Below, piece by piece: positions 1-12,397 of a stretch of 64,000 bases of DNA. Each line of letters starts with the position of its first letter. Position 1 is the first letter of the stretch. The stretch is taken from the NCBI GenBank assembly GCA_010093605.1, contig MU004190.1, positions 1,633,599 to 1,697,598 on the forward strand, given 5' to 3'. A program made the position numbers and the translations under genes. Origin of the DNA: Lophium mytilinum (taxonomy: Eukaryota > Ascomycota > Dothideomycetes > Mytilinidiales > Mytilinidiaceae). The notes beneath the pieces were generated by a model. It saw only the letters and a program-made list of their open reading frames with translations, was not told the DNA's origin and ran no database searches.

Positions 1-934
1 GATGCGTTGGTGAGGTTGTACATGACCGCCGAGCCGTAGAGATATGCGCCGAAGACATTGGTCCACTCAATGTGGTTGGTAGAGGAGCAGTTCTCCGTGG
101 CGTCCGCGCCGTCGTAGACGTGGTAGTCGTCGGTCAGCAGGCCGGCGGACTGGGTCCAGTTGTAGGCTTTCTCGGCCCAGGTGGCGTAGGTGGCGTTGCC
201 GGTGAACTGGGCGAGGCGGGCGGCGAGGAGGAAGAAGTTGCCGTTGGTGAGGGTGTTTTTGTAGTTGTAGCCGTTGTTGAAAGTGAAGATTTGCCAGCGG
301 AGACCGCCGCCGCAGGTGGAGGTGTCCCAGCGGGCGGCCTGCAGGTTGAAGACGTTGATGGAGATGTTGAGCCATTGGGATGATGGATTAGGATTGGGGA
401 AGTTCATCTCGGCGGCGGAGAGGGTGGCGAGCCCCCACGTGGACTGGTCATCGTTGCCCTGTAGTCATATTTAGTACTCGTGGGCTATATGACTGCAAGT
501 CTTCGCAGTAAGATGAATTGGCATATACCAAAGACTTGGTCTGGTTGGGCGTCATGTAATCGTCGTTCGGCCCTCTTTGGAATTGGAGAGCTTGCCCTAT
601 GAGGTCGCTGTACTGCTTGTCGGCAGTCAAGGTCTGGTACTGCACCATGGCGTCCCAGGCAGCTCCCGCCTCCCACCAGTAGTAGGGTTTACTGAACAGG
701 CCGGGCGGGCCATTGTTAGACGTGGCCTCATTGTAGGTCTGAATTATGCCTCCGGCGAGAGTCTTGGCAACATCCTTGATGGAATCTGGGGATGTTAGAA
801 ATGCGGGGGGGGCCGGTAAACTTGTCAAAAGGAAAAAAGAGTTTACCGGCACTGTCGGTTGAGAGGCTAATGGCATTTGCTGACAGAGCGAACGCCGAAA
901 AAGCGAGTGGAAGGGATTGCGTAGAGAAATGCAT
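1..934 (-). CDS. GH76 family endo-1,6-alpha-mannosidase-like protein (Dcw1/Dfg5 type), 3' end outside the window
   Basis: This is a secreted or GPI-anchored glycoside hydrolase family 76 protein, the group that includes yeast Dcw1/Dfg5 and acts on alpha-1,6-mannan when cell-wall proteins are attached. The model is complement(join(<1..458,529..785,847..934)), with two introns of 61 and 70 nt that have GTAAAC/CCCCAG and GTATAT/CTACAG borders and keep the frame. Residues 1-22 form a signal peptide (MHFSTQSLPLAFSAFALSAN). Family landmarks seen: YYWWEAGAAWDAMVQY, GPNDDYMTPNQTKSLGNDDQ across the second splice, WGLATLSAAE, and further on TCGGGLRWQIF, NGNFFLLAARLA and DGAD. The GNDDQ motif carries the Asp pair considered catalytic in GH76. 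The C-terminal part and any GPI signal lie beyond position 1. The start is fixed by the signal peptide. It is transcribed divergently from the HET gene. Confidence 0.9.
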
Positions 935-1656
935 GTTGAACGAGTGGCGTCAATAATCGACGATGTTGAAGAGGGCGAGCGAGTTTGTTAAGTAATGATT
1001 TGGAAACAAATTAACCCGGAGAGCGGCGAGGCGAGGCGCATCCCGTCATCACTAAGATATGCTGGGACTAAGTAATGAAATACGAGAACTTAGGGGGGCG
1101 AAGCCCTTGCCTAGCCTGGAGCTTGGCTACTCAGGGGTAAAGTAAACTACTGTGGGTGTTACCAAGGAATTGCCAAGGATGAAGTTCTCCACCCTCAGCA
1201 GGTACTCATGATGAGAGAGGGTAAAGGAGGTTATAATATCATGTGTGCAAGAATCATCTCGCGTGGGTACGTTTTGCGGGGAAAAAAGCGGCTGTGGCTG
1301 TGGCGTTGATATCCAAGTCTATTTTTAGTGTCCGGAAGTGCGAGACGGGCCGATGATTTAGGCATCAGCCTCAGCCTTGCCAAGGATTGGACCACCACCA
1401 CCTGCATCCTCCACCCATCCTCACCCATCCTCACCCATCATGTAGCTGTCTTGCGCCTCTTTAGAACCATCGAATATCGAGCGGGAGTGACCTTTTCTCC
1501 TGCCCCCTCTACTCCCAATTCAGGAGCTGTGCCACTTCTTTCGACAATCCTGCTATCATAGCCGTGGACCGGTAATCTCGCCGCTAAAGAAATACCCGAC
1601 CTAGCACACGCCGAAGTAAACACACTCTAAAAAGACATTCAAGCGGTACACATGCG
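935..1656. other. divergent intergenic region between GH76 and HET genes
   Basis: About 720 nt separate two divergent start codons, so both promoters should lie here. No further gene is supported. The short ORFs of 61-77 codons are low-complexity with no recognisable domain. A CACCCATCCTCA-type direct repeat (three near-identical units, about 1410-1440) is the only visible pattern. Confidence 0.5.
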
Positions 1657-4012
1657 ATGCCTTCCGACAAAGATCTCTGCATCAATTGCAAAGCAATAAA
1701 CGTCGAGACTTTATCCGCTCCGGGAGGGTTTTGGGTGCGACGAGCAGATCTCCACCGTCAATGCTGCCTCTGCGCTTTCATTGAGAATAAGGTATTTAGA
1801 TTTGATAGAGGAGTGAAAGAGATTGCCCTTCGTTTGAAGTCTCATTTTGATGGGGCGGTCATGTTAGAGATGGGCGGGACCGAGTTCAACATTGGCACGT
1901 TAGAAGGTAAGGTTTCTCACATTTTCAGACCATAGCCATCAATTTGTACACATTCTACACCACTACGTGTGGTACTTGGGGTATTTCTAGATTTTGCAGG
2001 TATCGCCGCTCTCGAATCGTACGTCTTAAGATTCTGCTGTCTAGAGATGGCCTGGCGCGCTGGTTTTTTGTTCATATTGAAGAAGTCCTGTCTCAACTTT
2101 ATCTTCAAAACCTCATCGAGGCACTCAACACCATGGCGGATGTACGTACCGCAGGTGCTGATAAACAAGGTCAGTCACAGTGGAGATGGATATCCACTGC
2201 CATTTAACTTATCAGCTACCTACTGGGCAGGCTCCTCCTCACAGTGGTATTGGGCGTGCAAACGCCTAAACTTTTTACATCCCGTTTGCAATGTTGAAGC
2301 CTATAGATATTTACAGACTCATGGCCTGTAGCGCGGTAGTGTACAATGTCTGTTAGTATGATGGTAGCTTACGAGAAGTAGATGATCCAGCTACCCGCTT
2401 CAAAGTACCTGTCTACAGAAGGCCCACAAATACCAGATCTCCTGAGACATTTGCGATGGCTAAACGCTGGATCCAACAATGCGCCTCGAACCATGATTGT
2501 GACAGGGTTTTCAAAACCAACGTAAACTCCGGAATCCGCCCAAGTCGTCTTATCGACGTTTTGGCATTTGGTCTATCCTGCCTGGACGCCCAGTTGATTG
2601 ACACCAGGAGCCTAAGCCGTTGCCCTCAATACATCACCTTAAGTTATTGCTGGGGACCTCCTTCGTCGCACAGCTATACCACTACTCGCGCGAACTTCGA
2701 AGAGCGGCGAAGGAGGATCAAATACGAGGACCTTCCTCAAACCTTCCGCGATGCTATCACTATCACAAGAGAGATGGGAGAACGGTACCTCTGGGCCGAT
2801 GCAATCTGCATCATTCAACAAGATGAGGACGACTGGGAGGTTGAATCTAAAACAATGGGCTCGATATATGCTAACGCGCTGGTATCAATAGCAGCAGAAG
2901 ACAGCAAAGATAGCCACGGCGGTTGCTTCAGAGATATTACTGGACCAGAAATCCCGGACCTTATAAGATTAGAAAGCGAGGTCAGCTACGGTAAAACTAG
3001 TTGTTTGCTGCTATTCTATGATCACCTAAGCTTTTACACTCGTAACTTAAGCAACATCCCGCTTCGAAAACGTGCATGGGCTATGCAAGAGAGCATCCTG
3101 CCTCGACGAATCCTGCACTACACCGCGTCGCAACTATATTGGGAGTGCCGGAAAGTAGTATTGGCAGAGGATGGTCTACCTCGGTATGACGTGCCGCCAA
3201 ACGCCTTCTTTCTTCGCCTAAGGGCATTCTCCAATGCCTTTACGCCTAGGGACGAGTCAAAACCCATCACCGTGCAATCTTCATTCGTTTTATGGTACAA
3301 ACTCGTTCTTGATGACTACTTTGAAAGATTCCTCACTTTCCCCGAAGACGTGTTACCAGCCATTGCCGGCATTGCTACCTTAATTCACCGGTCACTGCAA
3401 TGCCGCTACATCGCCGGCATCTGGGCTGAGAACATTGGGTACGGATTGAGCTGGAGCATGCCGGTCGGCTTCGCGTCCCTCCCTCAACCGTCAACGTACC
3501 TGGGGCCCTCTTTCTCTTGGGTAGCGCGGTGTGAGCGTAAAAGCTACCCTCGCTACTTCAAATCCCCTGTAAAACTTCAGGAATCTCACGTCAAGCTCAC
3601 CGGCCCCGATCCGTTCGGTCGAATCAACGGCGCGTGGATTAGAGTCAAAGGGCGAATGAAGATTGCTCCGCGATTGCCTGGTACGAAGAGAGGCTCTCTA
3701 CCAAGCGGAGACCGGACTCGCTCGAACAAGTCAATTGTTCGAACCTCCATCGATGGACAGCTTTTGGTGGCTTGTTTTGATGGTGAGCACCCCGCGTCGT
3801 CCATGGAAGAGTGGTGCTACTTCGACCTCGGAGATGAGAAACACCTTATACTTGTACCGAAACGCGACGAAAATCACAATGGCTGGGTACGAGTTGGACT
3901 TGTCGAGCCGTCGGGCGAGTACTTGATTGGTAAGTCAGACGGAGAGATACATACTATCGAAGGGTGGTCATGGGATGATGGGTGGGAAGAGAAGGACATC
4001 ATCATCTATTAA
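1657..4012 (+). CDS. HET-domain (heterokaryon incompatibility) protein
   Basis: HET-domain proteins act in fungal non-self recognition and can trigger cell death when incompatible hyphae fuse. Block 1 (1657-1906) has the usual Cys-rich leader (LCINCKAINVETLS, then HRQCCLCAFIE) and ends at a GTAAGG donor. Block 2 runs from about 2357, after a TGTTAG acceptor, to the TAA at 4010-4012. It starts YDGSLREVDDPATRFKVPVY, ahead of the first Met of the long open frame. The HET core is clear: YITLSYCWGPP, then LPQTFRDAI, YLWADAICIIQ, MGSIYANALVSIAAED, and later RAWAMQESILPRRILHY and YWECRKV. The link between the blocks (1907-2356) is unresolved: direct joining breaks the frame, and 450 nt is long for an intron here. 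There may be a missed exon or an insertion. Confidence 0.8.
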
Positions 4013-5392
4013 AGCGGCAATCATCGACGACGTTACGAAGCCTTGCGCTCCTGAAAGTACTCCCTATCGTGCGGAATCGTCTTTCATCCTATGACTGGAA
4101 GACATTCACCCTTTCCGCAAAGTACTCGCTTCAATATCAGCCTTCCAGATCATACCTTGACCCTTTTCCACCACTCTAGGCAGGAAAAAAGTGGCACTAT
4201 CTGGCAGTTCAACACCGTCTGTGGTGGCCTGGAGAGCTATCAGGCTTGCCAAGTTGGGTTTCCTAGAGTAGCAATAGCATACTGGAAGACCACTAACGGT
4301 GCTGAACAAGCATGGAAGTAGTAATGCCCACCCGCTCATGTAACCTTGGCTCATCCCATTCTCCATCTATCCCCCACCCCCACCCCCACCCCCACCCCCA
4401 CCCCTACCCCCCTCGATTCCACTTCCATCCCCTCACTTACATACAATTCCACCGAATCTCCAACCATCTCATATACTCTACCGTCTTTGCACACCCACAA
4501 GTCCAGCACTCCCCTTCCCATCTCTCGTCGACGCAACCAGCACACGGACCACACTTTGGCGCTGTGGCTTAACTAGCGGCGGGTGCGTGCATGACGTCCT
4601 GGTACGCAGGTGGGGTAGGTAGGTCTGAGCTATTTCTGGACTACCTACGAAATGTCTGGAGTTTGGCGATGATTTCGGGGTGTCGAAATGACAGGACGAG
4701 CATACTGGTGATCAGAGGGTGCATGATTATCCTGAAGATCGTGTCCAAAACATCCCTACATCGGAATCGCGTTTCTTTCGTTCAAGCCCCGGTCCACCCA
4801 CCCACCCACGCACCCTCCCCCGCCCCGCTTAAGGTCATCTCTGCATCTCTAAGCGCCGGCTGCCAAACCAGCCCCAGCTTCTCCACATGCATGAGGACGA
4901 TGCGGTAGTGCCTGGTCTCGCGTCGACTCGTTTCGTACTCGATGCTCCACTTTTGCTGTGCTGGATACCTTTGTAGGTAGCTACCTGAAATATTCGAAAC
5001 TTCTTAGATATAGACGACACACCTCGGAATACTCGCAACACCGATCCATCTCTAAATACTCGAAACAATCCAATGCAATGCACTCTCTTTAAGTAGAAAT
5101 AGTAGTTCGGTATACACTCTGACGCAGAAACTCCTGCTTCTCCAAACGCCAATCCCAGCCCCACTCCCATTCCCGAGCCCTGAACTTGTCTGGATATCTC
5201 ATATACCGTCACCGAAAAACCGTAGTAAGCTAATGTAAAAAAAACCCGGTTGATGCTACGCCGAACGCGAAGACATGGGAACAACGAATCGAAACCTATC
5301 CTTACCCCATCGTACCCAACCTCTACCCACCACACCCACCCCCTCTCCCTCCTCCATCGCCACTCCATCACCACCTCCCACACCACACCCCC
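4013..5392. other. intergenic region without a supported gene
   Basis: This holds the 3' flanks of two convergent genes (HET, plus; the membrane protein, minus). It is C-rich on the plus strand, with a (CCCCCA)n tract near 4370 and pyrimidine runs near 4795-4830 and 5320-5420. A minus-strand ORF of 183 codons (4835-5386) lies in such sequence, has no domain, and is probably 3' untranslated DNA of the next gene. Confidence 0.5.
4370..4410. repeat. (CCCCCA)n microsatellite
   Basis: About six to seven tandem CCCCCA units with one CCCCTA variant at the right end. The context is ordinary unique DNA, so it is a simple repeat and not a telomere. Confidence 0.85.
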
Positions 5393-6197
5393 CTACCTCG
5401 CCGCTCCCCCAAAATACCCCTTCCACCCCTTCTGCCGCGGCGTCTCGACCTCAAACTGGCTCGTAATCGTCGTCGTGGTCCTGGGCCCACTACCCTTCTC
5501 CGCACCCAAACCCTTCTCCACATCCCGATTCCCACCTTTCGGCATAAACGCTTTCGCGCTGGGCGGCGGCGAAGCAAGCCGCACGCCGGTGCGGCGGTTC
5601 TGGGCGCGCGTGGGTGTTTTCGGCGGCAGGGAGCGGCCGGTCAGGCGGCGCGAGGCGCGGCGCAGCGACTGGCGCACGTCCCATTGGCGCTTTTTGGCGA
5701 GGTAGAAGAGGGTTGCTGAAGCCGCTGTTGCGTGAAACGTAAAAAACATTAGCGTATACTCTCATGCGAAATTTGAAATCGTTGGGGTTTTTGCGGTGTC
5801 GTTCGGGAAGGGGTCTTTCTAACGGTTCGTTCGGAAACGGCTCCGGCTGAGGATATACGAAGGGGAAAGGGAGTGGGAGGAATGGGGTGGGCTTACCTCC
5901 GCCGACTACTACGACTACGACGACGACGATGATGGCGGCCAGGGCGCCTTTGGAGAGCGAGAAGGCGCCTTGCGAGGAGCCGCTGGCGCCGGCGTCGGTG
6001 GGGTCTTCTGGGTTGTCGTTGCCGCCGTTGTAGCCGGCGGGCGCGGCGGAGGTGGCGGCGGCGGACGCGGCGGCGGAGGTGGCGGCGGCGGTGTGGGTTA
6101 TTTGGAGGGTTTGGGTGGATTGGATCGTGCTCTGGGCGAGAGAGAGGGTGATGAAAGCGCAGAGGGCGAGGAGGGAGGGCGCGGAGGCGTTGCGCAT
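5393..6197 (-). CDS. small secreted-type single-span membrane protein, uncharacterised
   Basis: Model complement(join(5393..5724,5897..6197)) gives 210 aa. The 172-nt intron has a GTAAGC donor and an AACAG acceptor and keeps the frame. Residues 1-21 are a signal peptide (MRNASAPSLLALCAFITLSLA). Residues about 25-75 are a Ser/Thr/Ala-rich, probably O-glycosylated outer part. A Val-rich span follows at about 84-105 (GALAAIIVVVVVVVVGG), then a basic cytosolic tail (AKKRQWDVRQSLRRASRRL) ending in a Thr-rich stretch and FEVETPRQKGWKGYFGG. This topology resembles fungal wall-stress sensor-like proteins, but I recognise no named family, so the function is open. Both exons share the same style of GC-rich coding sequence. 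Confidence 0.75.
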
Positions 6198-7368
6198 AGC
6201 TGCGATGGAAGCTGCCCGGAGGACGGCGGGAAAGAGTAGGCAGGTAGCGAAGCCTCGAATTGAAGCTTGAATCGAAGGAGAGTAGAAGGAGGTCGTCCAG
6301 CGGTGGTCGTACGAGTTCCGAGAGAATGGAATAGGGTCTGAAGATCTGGGGGAGGCACAGCCGGAGATATATTCTTCAGGACAGGGAGAGAGAGAGGGAG
6401 ATCAACTCGACTCGCACAAAACCCTCGTTCTTTTTCACGCTCAGGATGGATAGAGTGCTCGCCTCCACAACAGCGGGAATGGGCCTCTCTATATTTGAGC
6501 GCCCTCTCCCCTCCTACCCACCCCTCCCGTGGCCTCATACTGGCGGCACCCCCAGCGGCCTCAGCGGCCGGCGGCTATCAAATCACATCTGCGACAGCTG
6601 TGACGAGATGCTATTTTGGCGGTGTTGGCGCTGGCGTTTTTGCGTTGTCAGGGGCGTGGTGAGGTTCGATTTGCTGATGGCGGGGATGGGCGCGGCGGTT
6701 AGAGGGGTGGGGCGCGTGAGTGGTTCGATGTCGCTGTGTCACAATGCGGCCCCTGTCCCGCTGGCGCCAGGGGGGCTGCCCAATCAGCGCGGCGGGAGGG
6801 GAAGAACTTCATGCCTTGTGCACGACGACGAGAGTGTCCTGAGCGACGCTGCGATCGTGGTGGGAAAGGGAGAGGCGACGGAGATGGCGATGGCGATAGT
6901 GTTGAGGTCGTGATCGATGGGCTATGGGAACGCCGAAGCGGCTGTGGGACAGGTCTGCGATGCGCACGCGGAGAACTGCTTGGGGTGAGTCTTATCGGGC
7001 TGGAATATCGATGATGGATGCACAGGTGTGATAGATGATCCTTGTGGGTTGTGACGGTCGAGACTTGCGTCGATGCGGATTGATGGTGGTATCGATGGTA
7101 GGGAGAAAGCAATGAGAGCGCGAATGCCTGAGCTACCTAACTGTCGGTCGCTAAAACGATTCTGTAGGTACCATGTTTAGCTAAGTCATAGTAGTTGGTT
7201 TCTTTGTTCTTGGGAATGTTTTGACCTCGAGGGAAGTAAAATCTGCGATCTATGGCCTGTGTTTCCAGCGTCGCGGCTTACCAACTCTTGCACTTCAGCG
7301 ATCCTAATGCCGTCGTGCTCTTCTCTTGGTACTAGATGATACGTTTTGCCGCACGGACGTTTGACTGT
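6198..7368. other. promoter region and unassigned GC-rich DNA
   Basis: 6198-6540 should hold the promoter and 5' leader of the minus-strand membrane-protein gene. It is GA-rich on the plus strand (CT-rich in the transcript direction, about 6380-6400). 6540-7368 has several overlapping 60-155-codon ORFs on both strands with no domain, biased to Arg/Pro/Gly as expected for chance ORFs in GC-rich DNA. I see no gene. Confidence 0.4.
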
Positions 7369-7545
7369 TTGGTTCCAACCTCGCTGAGTTGACGGTACTG
7401 AGAGGAGCAGCCCAGCTAATTGGTAGGCAGTGGGTTAAGCAGTACTCCGAACTGCACTGCCCAAACTCGACATCGCGCGTAGATGTTTGAACCCTATGGG
7501 CATAGAGTAACCCAAGCGGTGATAATCGGGAATGAGTAGACCCAT
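7369..7545 (+). repeat. dispersed SINE-like repeat, copy 1 (diverged)
   Basis: It matches the other copies through TTAAGCAGTACTCCGAACTG...CTCGACATCGCGCGTAGAT and the tail GTAACCCAAGCGGTGA. It is the most diverged of five copies in the window. See the copy at 26945 for structure. Confidence 0.55.
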
Positions 7546-8017
7546 GGGTTTTCGCAGATCTGCGTGTCAGAAGTGCTCTTCCATGAATTTGAAAATAGAA
7601 ACCGTACTCGTCATGTGATTTGCGCATCTAGCAAATGCAGAGTTTCGATGGTGATGGCGCGTCGTATCTTCGCTCGGTCGCTCAGGGTACTAAGATCTTC
7701 AGATCCCATTACATCCCTCCTCTATTCTAGCTTCCCTAGCTGTTAAGACACTATGCAGAGCGCAATGGCTCTCACAAAGACAGTCTCCCCGACAGGCCGT
7801 AACAGCATTGGCCTACTGCTAGTCCCAATGCTTCCCGCAATCGCTTACGGAGGCTTGCTGTTCCGACGGTGGAAGGTCTGGAAAGCCTGAGTCGAGTTTG
7901 TGCAGCTTCCCCGCGAAGTCTTGGATATAATCTGGGATATTACACTCTCCATGCTGGTGATTGGGCAGCAAAAAATAGAGATCGCCAGACTCTATAGCAG
8001 ACGTAGAGCCCCGGGCC

Positions 8018-8180
8018 GTCAGTCTGAGCACAGGGACTTGGCTCCAATTTGCGCTCTCGATGCCACTGTTCGGGGTGGCCTGGCTGCTTAGCAGCTAGTC
8101 GGTCAAGAAGCAGTCTAATCTACACTGCTTGAACCTCGACAACGCCCGTAGATCTCCATAAGTCTAGGTGCGCGGGTTTT
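8018..8180 (+). repeat. dispersed SINE-like repeat, copy 2 (3' truncated)
   Basis: It carries GATGCCACTGTTCGGGGT, GGCCTGGCTGCTTAGCAGCT, AAGCAGTCTAATCTACACTG and CTTGAACCTCGACAACGCCC, as in the other copies. The 3' third is missing and copy 3 follows directly, giving a head-to-tail pair. Confidence 0.65.
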
Positions 8181-8380
8181 CTTACTGCTTGGCTTGAAAC
8201 TGGCTCACTTGATACCACTGTTGGGGGTAGCCTGGCTGCTGAGCAGCTGATCAATCAAAAAGCAGTCTAACTTACATTGTTTGAACCTCGACATCGCCCT
8301 TAGATCTCCAAATACTGTGGGGGTATCCCAGGCAGTGGCGAACCGGTAGGCTAGTCCTATGGCTTGCCACCGTGAAGGAG
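8181..8380 (+). repeat. dispersed SINE-like repeat, copy 3
   Basis: It contains CTCACTTGATACCACTGTTG, GGGGTAGCCTGGCTGCTGAG, AAGCAGTCTAACTTACATTG, TTGAACCTCGACATCGCCC and the 3' part GGCAGTGGCGAACCGGTAGG. It is the second member of the tandem pair. Confidence 0.7.
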
Positions 8381-9573
8381 ATTCTTTAACAGAAAGGACG
8401 ATGCTGCTCGTGCGCTGACCGGCATATCCGTGGGTAGGTCGTTGCTATCTTCCACCTCTCGCTCCTACTCACAGACCCCTGATCTCGCAGGCGCGCAACC
8501 TTATTCCCACATCCTGTCTTCCTCCCCATACGAGCGATACGAACACCTTGCGTCGTAGCAAGAAAATCTGTATCGCATCGCCATTGGAATCTCTTCGCGA
8601 ATATCCTCCGAAATACGATAGAGGATTAATCAGATTTTGGAGTGCGGTCGACGCCGCGTGAGATGGCCCAGTATGTGGAAGAAAGCTCATTGAGAGTGGA
8701 GTAATGAAAGGCTGTAGACTGGAAGGTGTCAATATACTGATGGCCGACTACTACAGCATCAGCGTAAGGGTAGGAGACTTCGACGCCAAGTATTTGTTGT
8801 TTGCAGCTCTACGACATAATATAGAGAGTCTTGACGAGATTTGGTCCGCCGAGCATTCACATGTTCCGTTGTACAGTTTTACCAAAGCGATATACTGATA
8901 TCTTGATAGCAGTGTTGTAAAAGCAAGGCATACGAACCCCATCACCCTTGGTTGAGGTCCTATAGCATGCTGTTAGCCATCTAGATGCGACGGAACGTGC
9001 TTTGCTTAAGCTTACGGCACGTCATATGGCAGAAACGCAACGTGGAGAGGCTGGGTTCGCAAGTCGGCCATTGTAAAGAGGGGATGGTGAGAACAGCGAG
9101 GGCAACAACGACGAGCAATATACACATAACACCGCGGTCCATGCCGAGTGAGGCGCGAAAGATGAAGAAATCAGTTACCTTTAAGCCGCCGGTAGGGACG
9201 CCCACGCCGCATGCAAAGAAGCGCAAGCCCGCGGCGAACGAAGCCTCGAGACGCCGCTCCCGCTCCGAGACCCCACTCGAGGACATTGACGGTGGCTAGC
9301 AGGATTACGTACCCCGGTGATGACTTGCTGAGGCCTATCAGCCCGTACAACATAGTGTCTATAGCGGTAATGGTGATCCTTAAGCCAGATGGAATTACAG
9401 ATTTCTAAGTACAGTGTTGCAAATTGAGGTTTAGCAGACCTGTCAGATATGGCACCGTATGGGGTCCGCCAGGGTATGCTTGATACCTTGTAATTTCAGA
9501 GCGCAGTGGATTACAGATTAGAATCGAGGTTCCAAATCTTCGAATCGCGGTGCGGCTGGAGTAGTCCGTAGAA
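8381..9573. other. no convincing gene
   Basis: The best candidate is a plus-strand ORF (8985-9299) ending in a basic tail (KPPVGTPTPHAKKRKPAA, then RRRSRSETP). That looks like a nuclear-protein end, but no start context, intron pattern or domain supports it. An overlapping minus-strand ORF has a hydrophobic stretch (VMCILLVVVALAVL). I cannot decide between them and call neither. Confidence 0.3.
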
Positions 9574-9580
9574 GTGTTGC

Positions 9581-9655
9581 CTTCTTCTTATTCCACTTCT
9601 TCTTATTCCTCTTCTTCTTATTCCTCTTCTTCTCAATCCTCTGTTCTTAATTCTC
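9581..9655. repeat. TTCTTCTTATTCC-type imperfect microsatellite
   Basis: Pyrimidine-rich tandem units of about 13 bp (CTTCTTCTTATTCCT), four to five imperfect copies. The Ser/Tyr-rich ORF reading through it (9574-9855) is a by-product of the repeat. Confidence 0.75.
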
Positions 9656-11611
9656 TTCTTCTTGTTTCAACCGTAATATGCTACTTCGCTCTCTTTCCAA
9701 GCAGTCTCCATTCTTCTATCCCTTCTTGTTCTCATTGTAACCCAGTCTTCCACTCGTCCCCTTATCTGTATTTAACCGATGCACATCTCGCATACGTGGA
9801 TCCCTGGGGCTCGTTCGAAGGCAGCTCGGAGGTAGATACTGTACCTGTGGCATAAGTTAGTCTCAAAACACTCATGTCTTTGAAAACAACCCCGAGGGCA
9901 TCTGTAATTCTGGGTTCTGAGCATCGCAGCATGTGGATGATGCATGGCAAATATCAAAACTTCTGAGAGCAGCTTAGCATCTCGATTGTTCGCCGGTGAC
10001 GCCAGCACCCTGTTAGTAGACTGGATGAACGTCCCGCACGTTCAGTGATTATTATCGTGCCCAAAGGCGTTCATTGTCTGTTCGAATCCTCGTCTGAGCC
10101 CGTGTGCTTGTCACAGTTTCACCAAGAGCTTTGAGGGGTCTTGCTGGCGTTGCGGGCCGGATTCCACCAGCAGTTTAGTTCGAAATGGGACGCCGAGTCG
10201 TCTGCCTTGACGAAACTTCAAGTTGCTACCCCTACCTGAGTCTGTCAGTTTCCTGACATGCCACATGCCCAGGCTTGCCAAAGCCAATCTAGAGTGACTC
10301 TAAGCCTCGGTGGGTTGGTATTTGTCCCAGGCCCTTTGCGTCTAGGTGTTTCCTGGCTCGAGCCCCACGGGTTCCATAAGGTTTCCCTATTCCAATGTTC
10401 TTCCTGTTGATGCCTGCCGACTTTCCGCTTCGCCTATGACTTTCCGCCTAGACTTAGGCCGCCTGGCGTTTTCCCACTGACAGGGCGTGTCCGATTGTCT
10501 CCAGGAGTATGTTATGACTTGATCTACTTCGTCGTTGTACCACAGTGACGCGTACCCTCCCCAGTAAGAACAACTGCTGGTCTGATTGAAGGACTAGAAC
10601 GTCTGTCTTGGTCGAGGGCCTTCCGAGGGCTCGTGGCGGAGTTTCAAGGTTCGAAGGTTGTTTGCCTCGCCGTCTGCGTTGGGTGCCTGTCTTAAGGAGA
10701 GAAAGGAGCTACTCCTACCAGGTTGTGCCGGGAAGACTGGTCTGATTCAAAAAAGATGAGTTCCTTGACTTAAAAGACAGTACAAGAGCACCTGTTACCA
10801 CCAGTACCAGTATGTTTCCGACGCTTTCGAGGACGCAATCGCTACGAAAACAAGTCCACACTTGTCTCTTCTTGCTGGCCCGGTCCCTGCTTGTTCTAAA
10901 GTTGTCCTTTCGGGATTCCAGACTGTTGCTTCTTCGAGAAGAACACAGGTATCCGTTTGTATGTGCATCAGGGCGAGGGGTGGCCGAAGGCAGGAGGAGG
11001 GAGGAGGAGGCTGGTATGGGAATGCTAAGGCAATCAGCCGGGGGACTCTATGAAGGCTCGAGAGAACCGAGGCCACAGAGAGTTAGCAGATCTCGAAAGA
11101 GCAGATCCCTTGGATAGTCTTGCCTTCATGATGCCTCCTTGTCGCCTCTGTTGACTGGGCGAAGATGGACAGGGACACAATGTTCCCTGCCCGAGGATGC
11201 AGCCTTACTTAAGGCACGTATTGGTGACCTGCCTATCTGTTTCGCCGCTTGTCTCTGTCTCTCATTGTTGCCACGGGAGCACGGAGGCTCAAGGCCGTAG
11301 CAATGTCTCAAGCAAAGTCACTGGTGGCCTAGGTAGCCCGAGAATGAAGAAAGGGGGTGTTTGCATTATGCTACACTATCTAAAGGCTATATAGTGAACA
11401 CAATGAGGGTGATCTCTCAATGCGTTGATGCTGTGACGCTAACTCGGTTGTGCGTGGCTTGCCCTTTTGTTGTGGTCTTCTGTCGCCTTTGCTTCTCCCT
11501 CATCTTCTCTCCATCCTACCCACCACCATCATCACCAACACCACCAGTACTTGCCTATTCACTGCCTCAAGAGCTTCTAGACCTGTTCCAGATCCTCTGC
11601 AGACCGTCAGC
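9656..11611. other. unassigned region upstream of the snoRNA-type locus
   Basis: No ORF longer than about 100 codons has recognisable content. A tRNA B-box-like GTTCGAATCC occurs near 10080, but no cloverleaf forms around it. Polypyrimidine runs begin near 11490-11560. The promoter of the non-coding host transcript that follows is probably within 10.7-11.6 kb (inference only). Confidence 0.35.
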
Positions 11612-12397
11612 GTAAGTCTTCAGGTGCTCTCTGAAGCATCCTGAGCCCGTGGTGTCACTAGCCGGCGAAAAGTCTTCTCCGCCCCTTCTTCACCTCCCTC
11701 ATCCCCAACACCATCTGAAAACTGCTGCACGCCGTCTCAAAGCTTCTACGAGTCCCACTGACCTTCCACAGATGCGTCTTGCAAGTCTTTCGACGCCGTT
11801 TGGCCTCGTGTCGGGGTTTGTGGGCGAGGTGGCCTCCATCGCCACCTCCGCTTCGCACTTGACCAGCCCATCACACCCAGCATCGAAACACCACAGCAAG
11901 CAGTGGCTGTAGCATCTTTCGATACCTCCGAGCCTCCACTAACGTGTGCTGTAAGTCTCTCGGCGTGTTAGGGACCTTTCCTGGCTCTGACGTTTGTGGC
12001 TTCGACCGTGGCTTCTCCGCCCCAGACTCATCCACTTCATCACTAACAACCTCCAGCCACCTCCAGGCACACCTCGCTCAGCACTGTTGATCTCCCGGAG
12101 GCCTCGTTGGCAGGCTGTGCCTCCGCTGTAAGTTTGGAGTTTCTTTGACGGCTCTTTGCCTTGGCGACATCTCACTCTTTTTTCATCAACACCATCCATC
12201 AACACCATCAACACAACAAAGGTCGCTTCGTCCTCAGTGCTTCGAGGCTTCAGCGGTGCTCCGAAGCACAAGTTCTCTCTACCCAGTAAGTGTACAGCTC
12301 TTTCATATTTTTTCAACCTCTTCCCATGCCCACCACAACAACACTTGGGCTGCGTTCTCGAGGGAGTCGTGCTTCACCCACGTCGACTCCTTAAAAA

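Noticed and set aside
4370-4410. possible interstitial telomere
   Set aside because: The unit is CCCCCA, not the fungal CCCTAA, and the flanks are ordinary gene DNA.
6098-6538. 146-codon minus-strand ORF overlapping the membrane-protein start
   Set aside because: Out of frame with the signal-peptide gene, low-complexity Pro/Ser/Arg content; fits an untranslated leader.
9574-9855. Ser/Tyr-rich 93-codon ORF
   Set aside because: It is produced by a pyrimidine microsatellite and loses all character outside it.
10070-10110. tRNA B-box-like GTTCGAATCC
   Set aside because: No matching T-stem, anticodon arm or acceptor stem forms around it.
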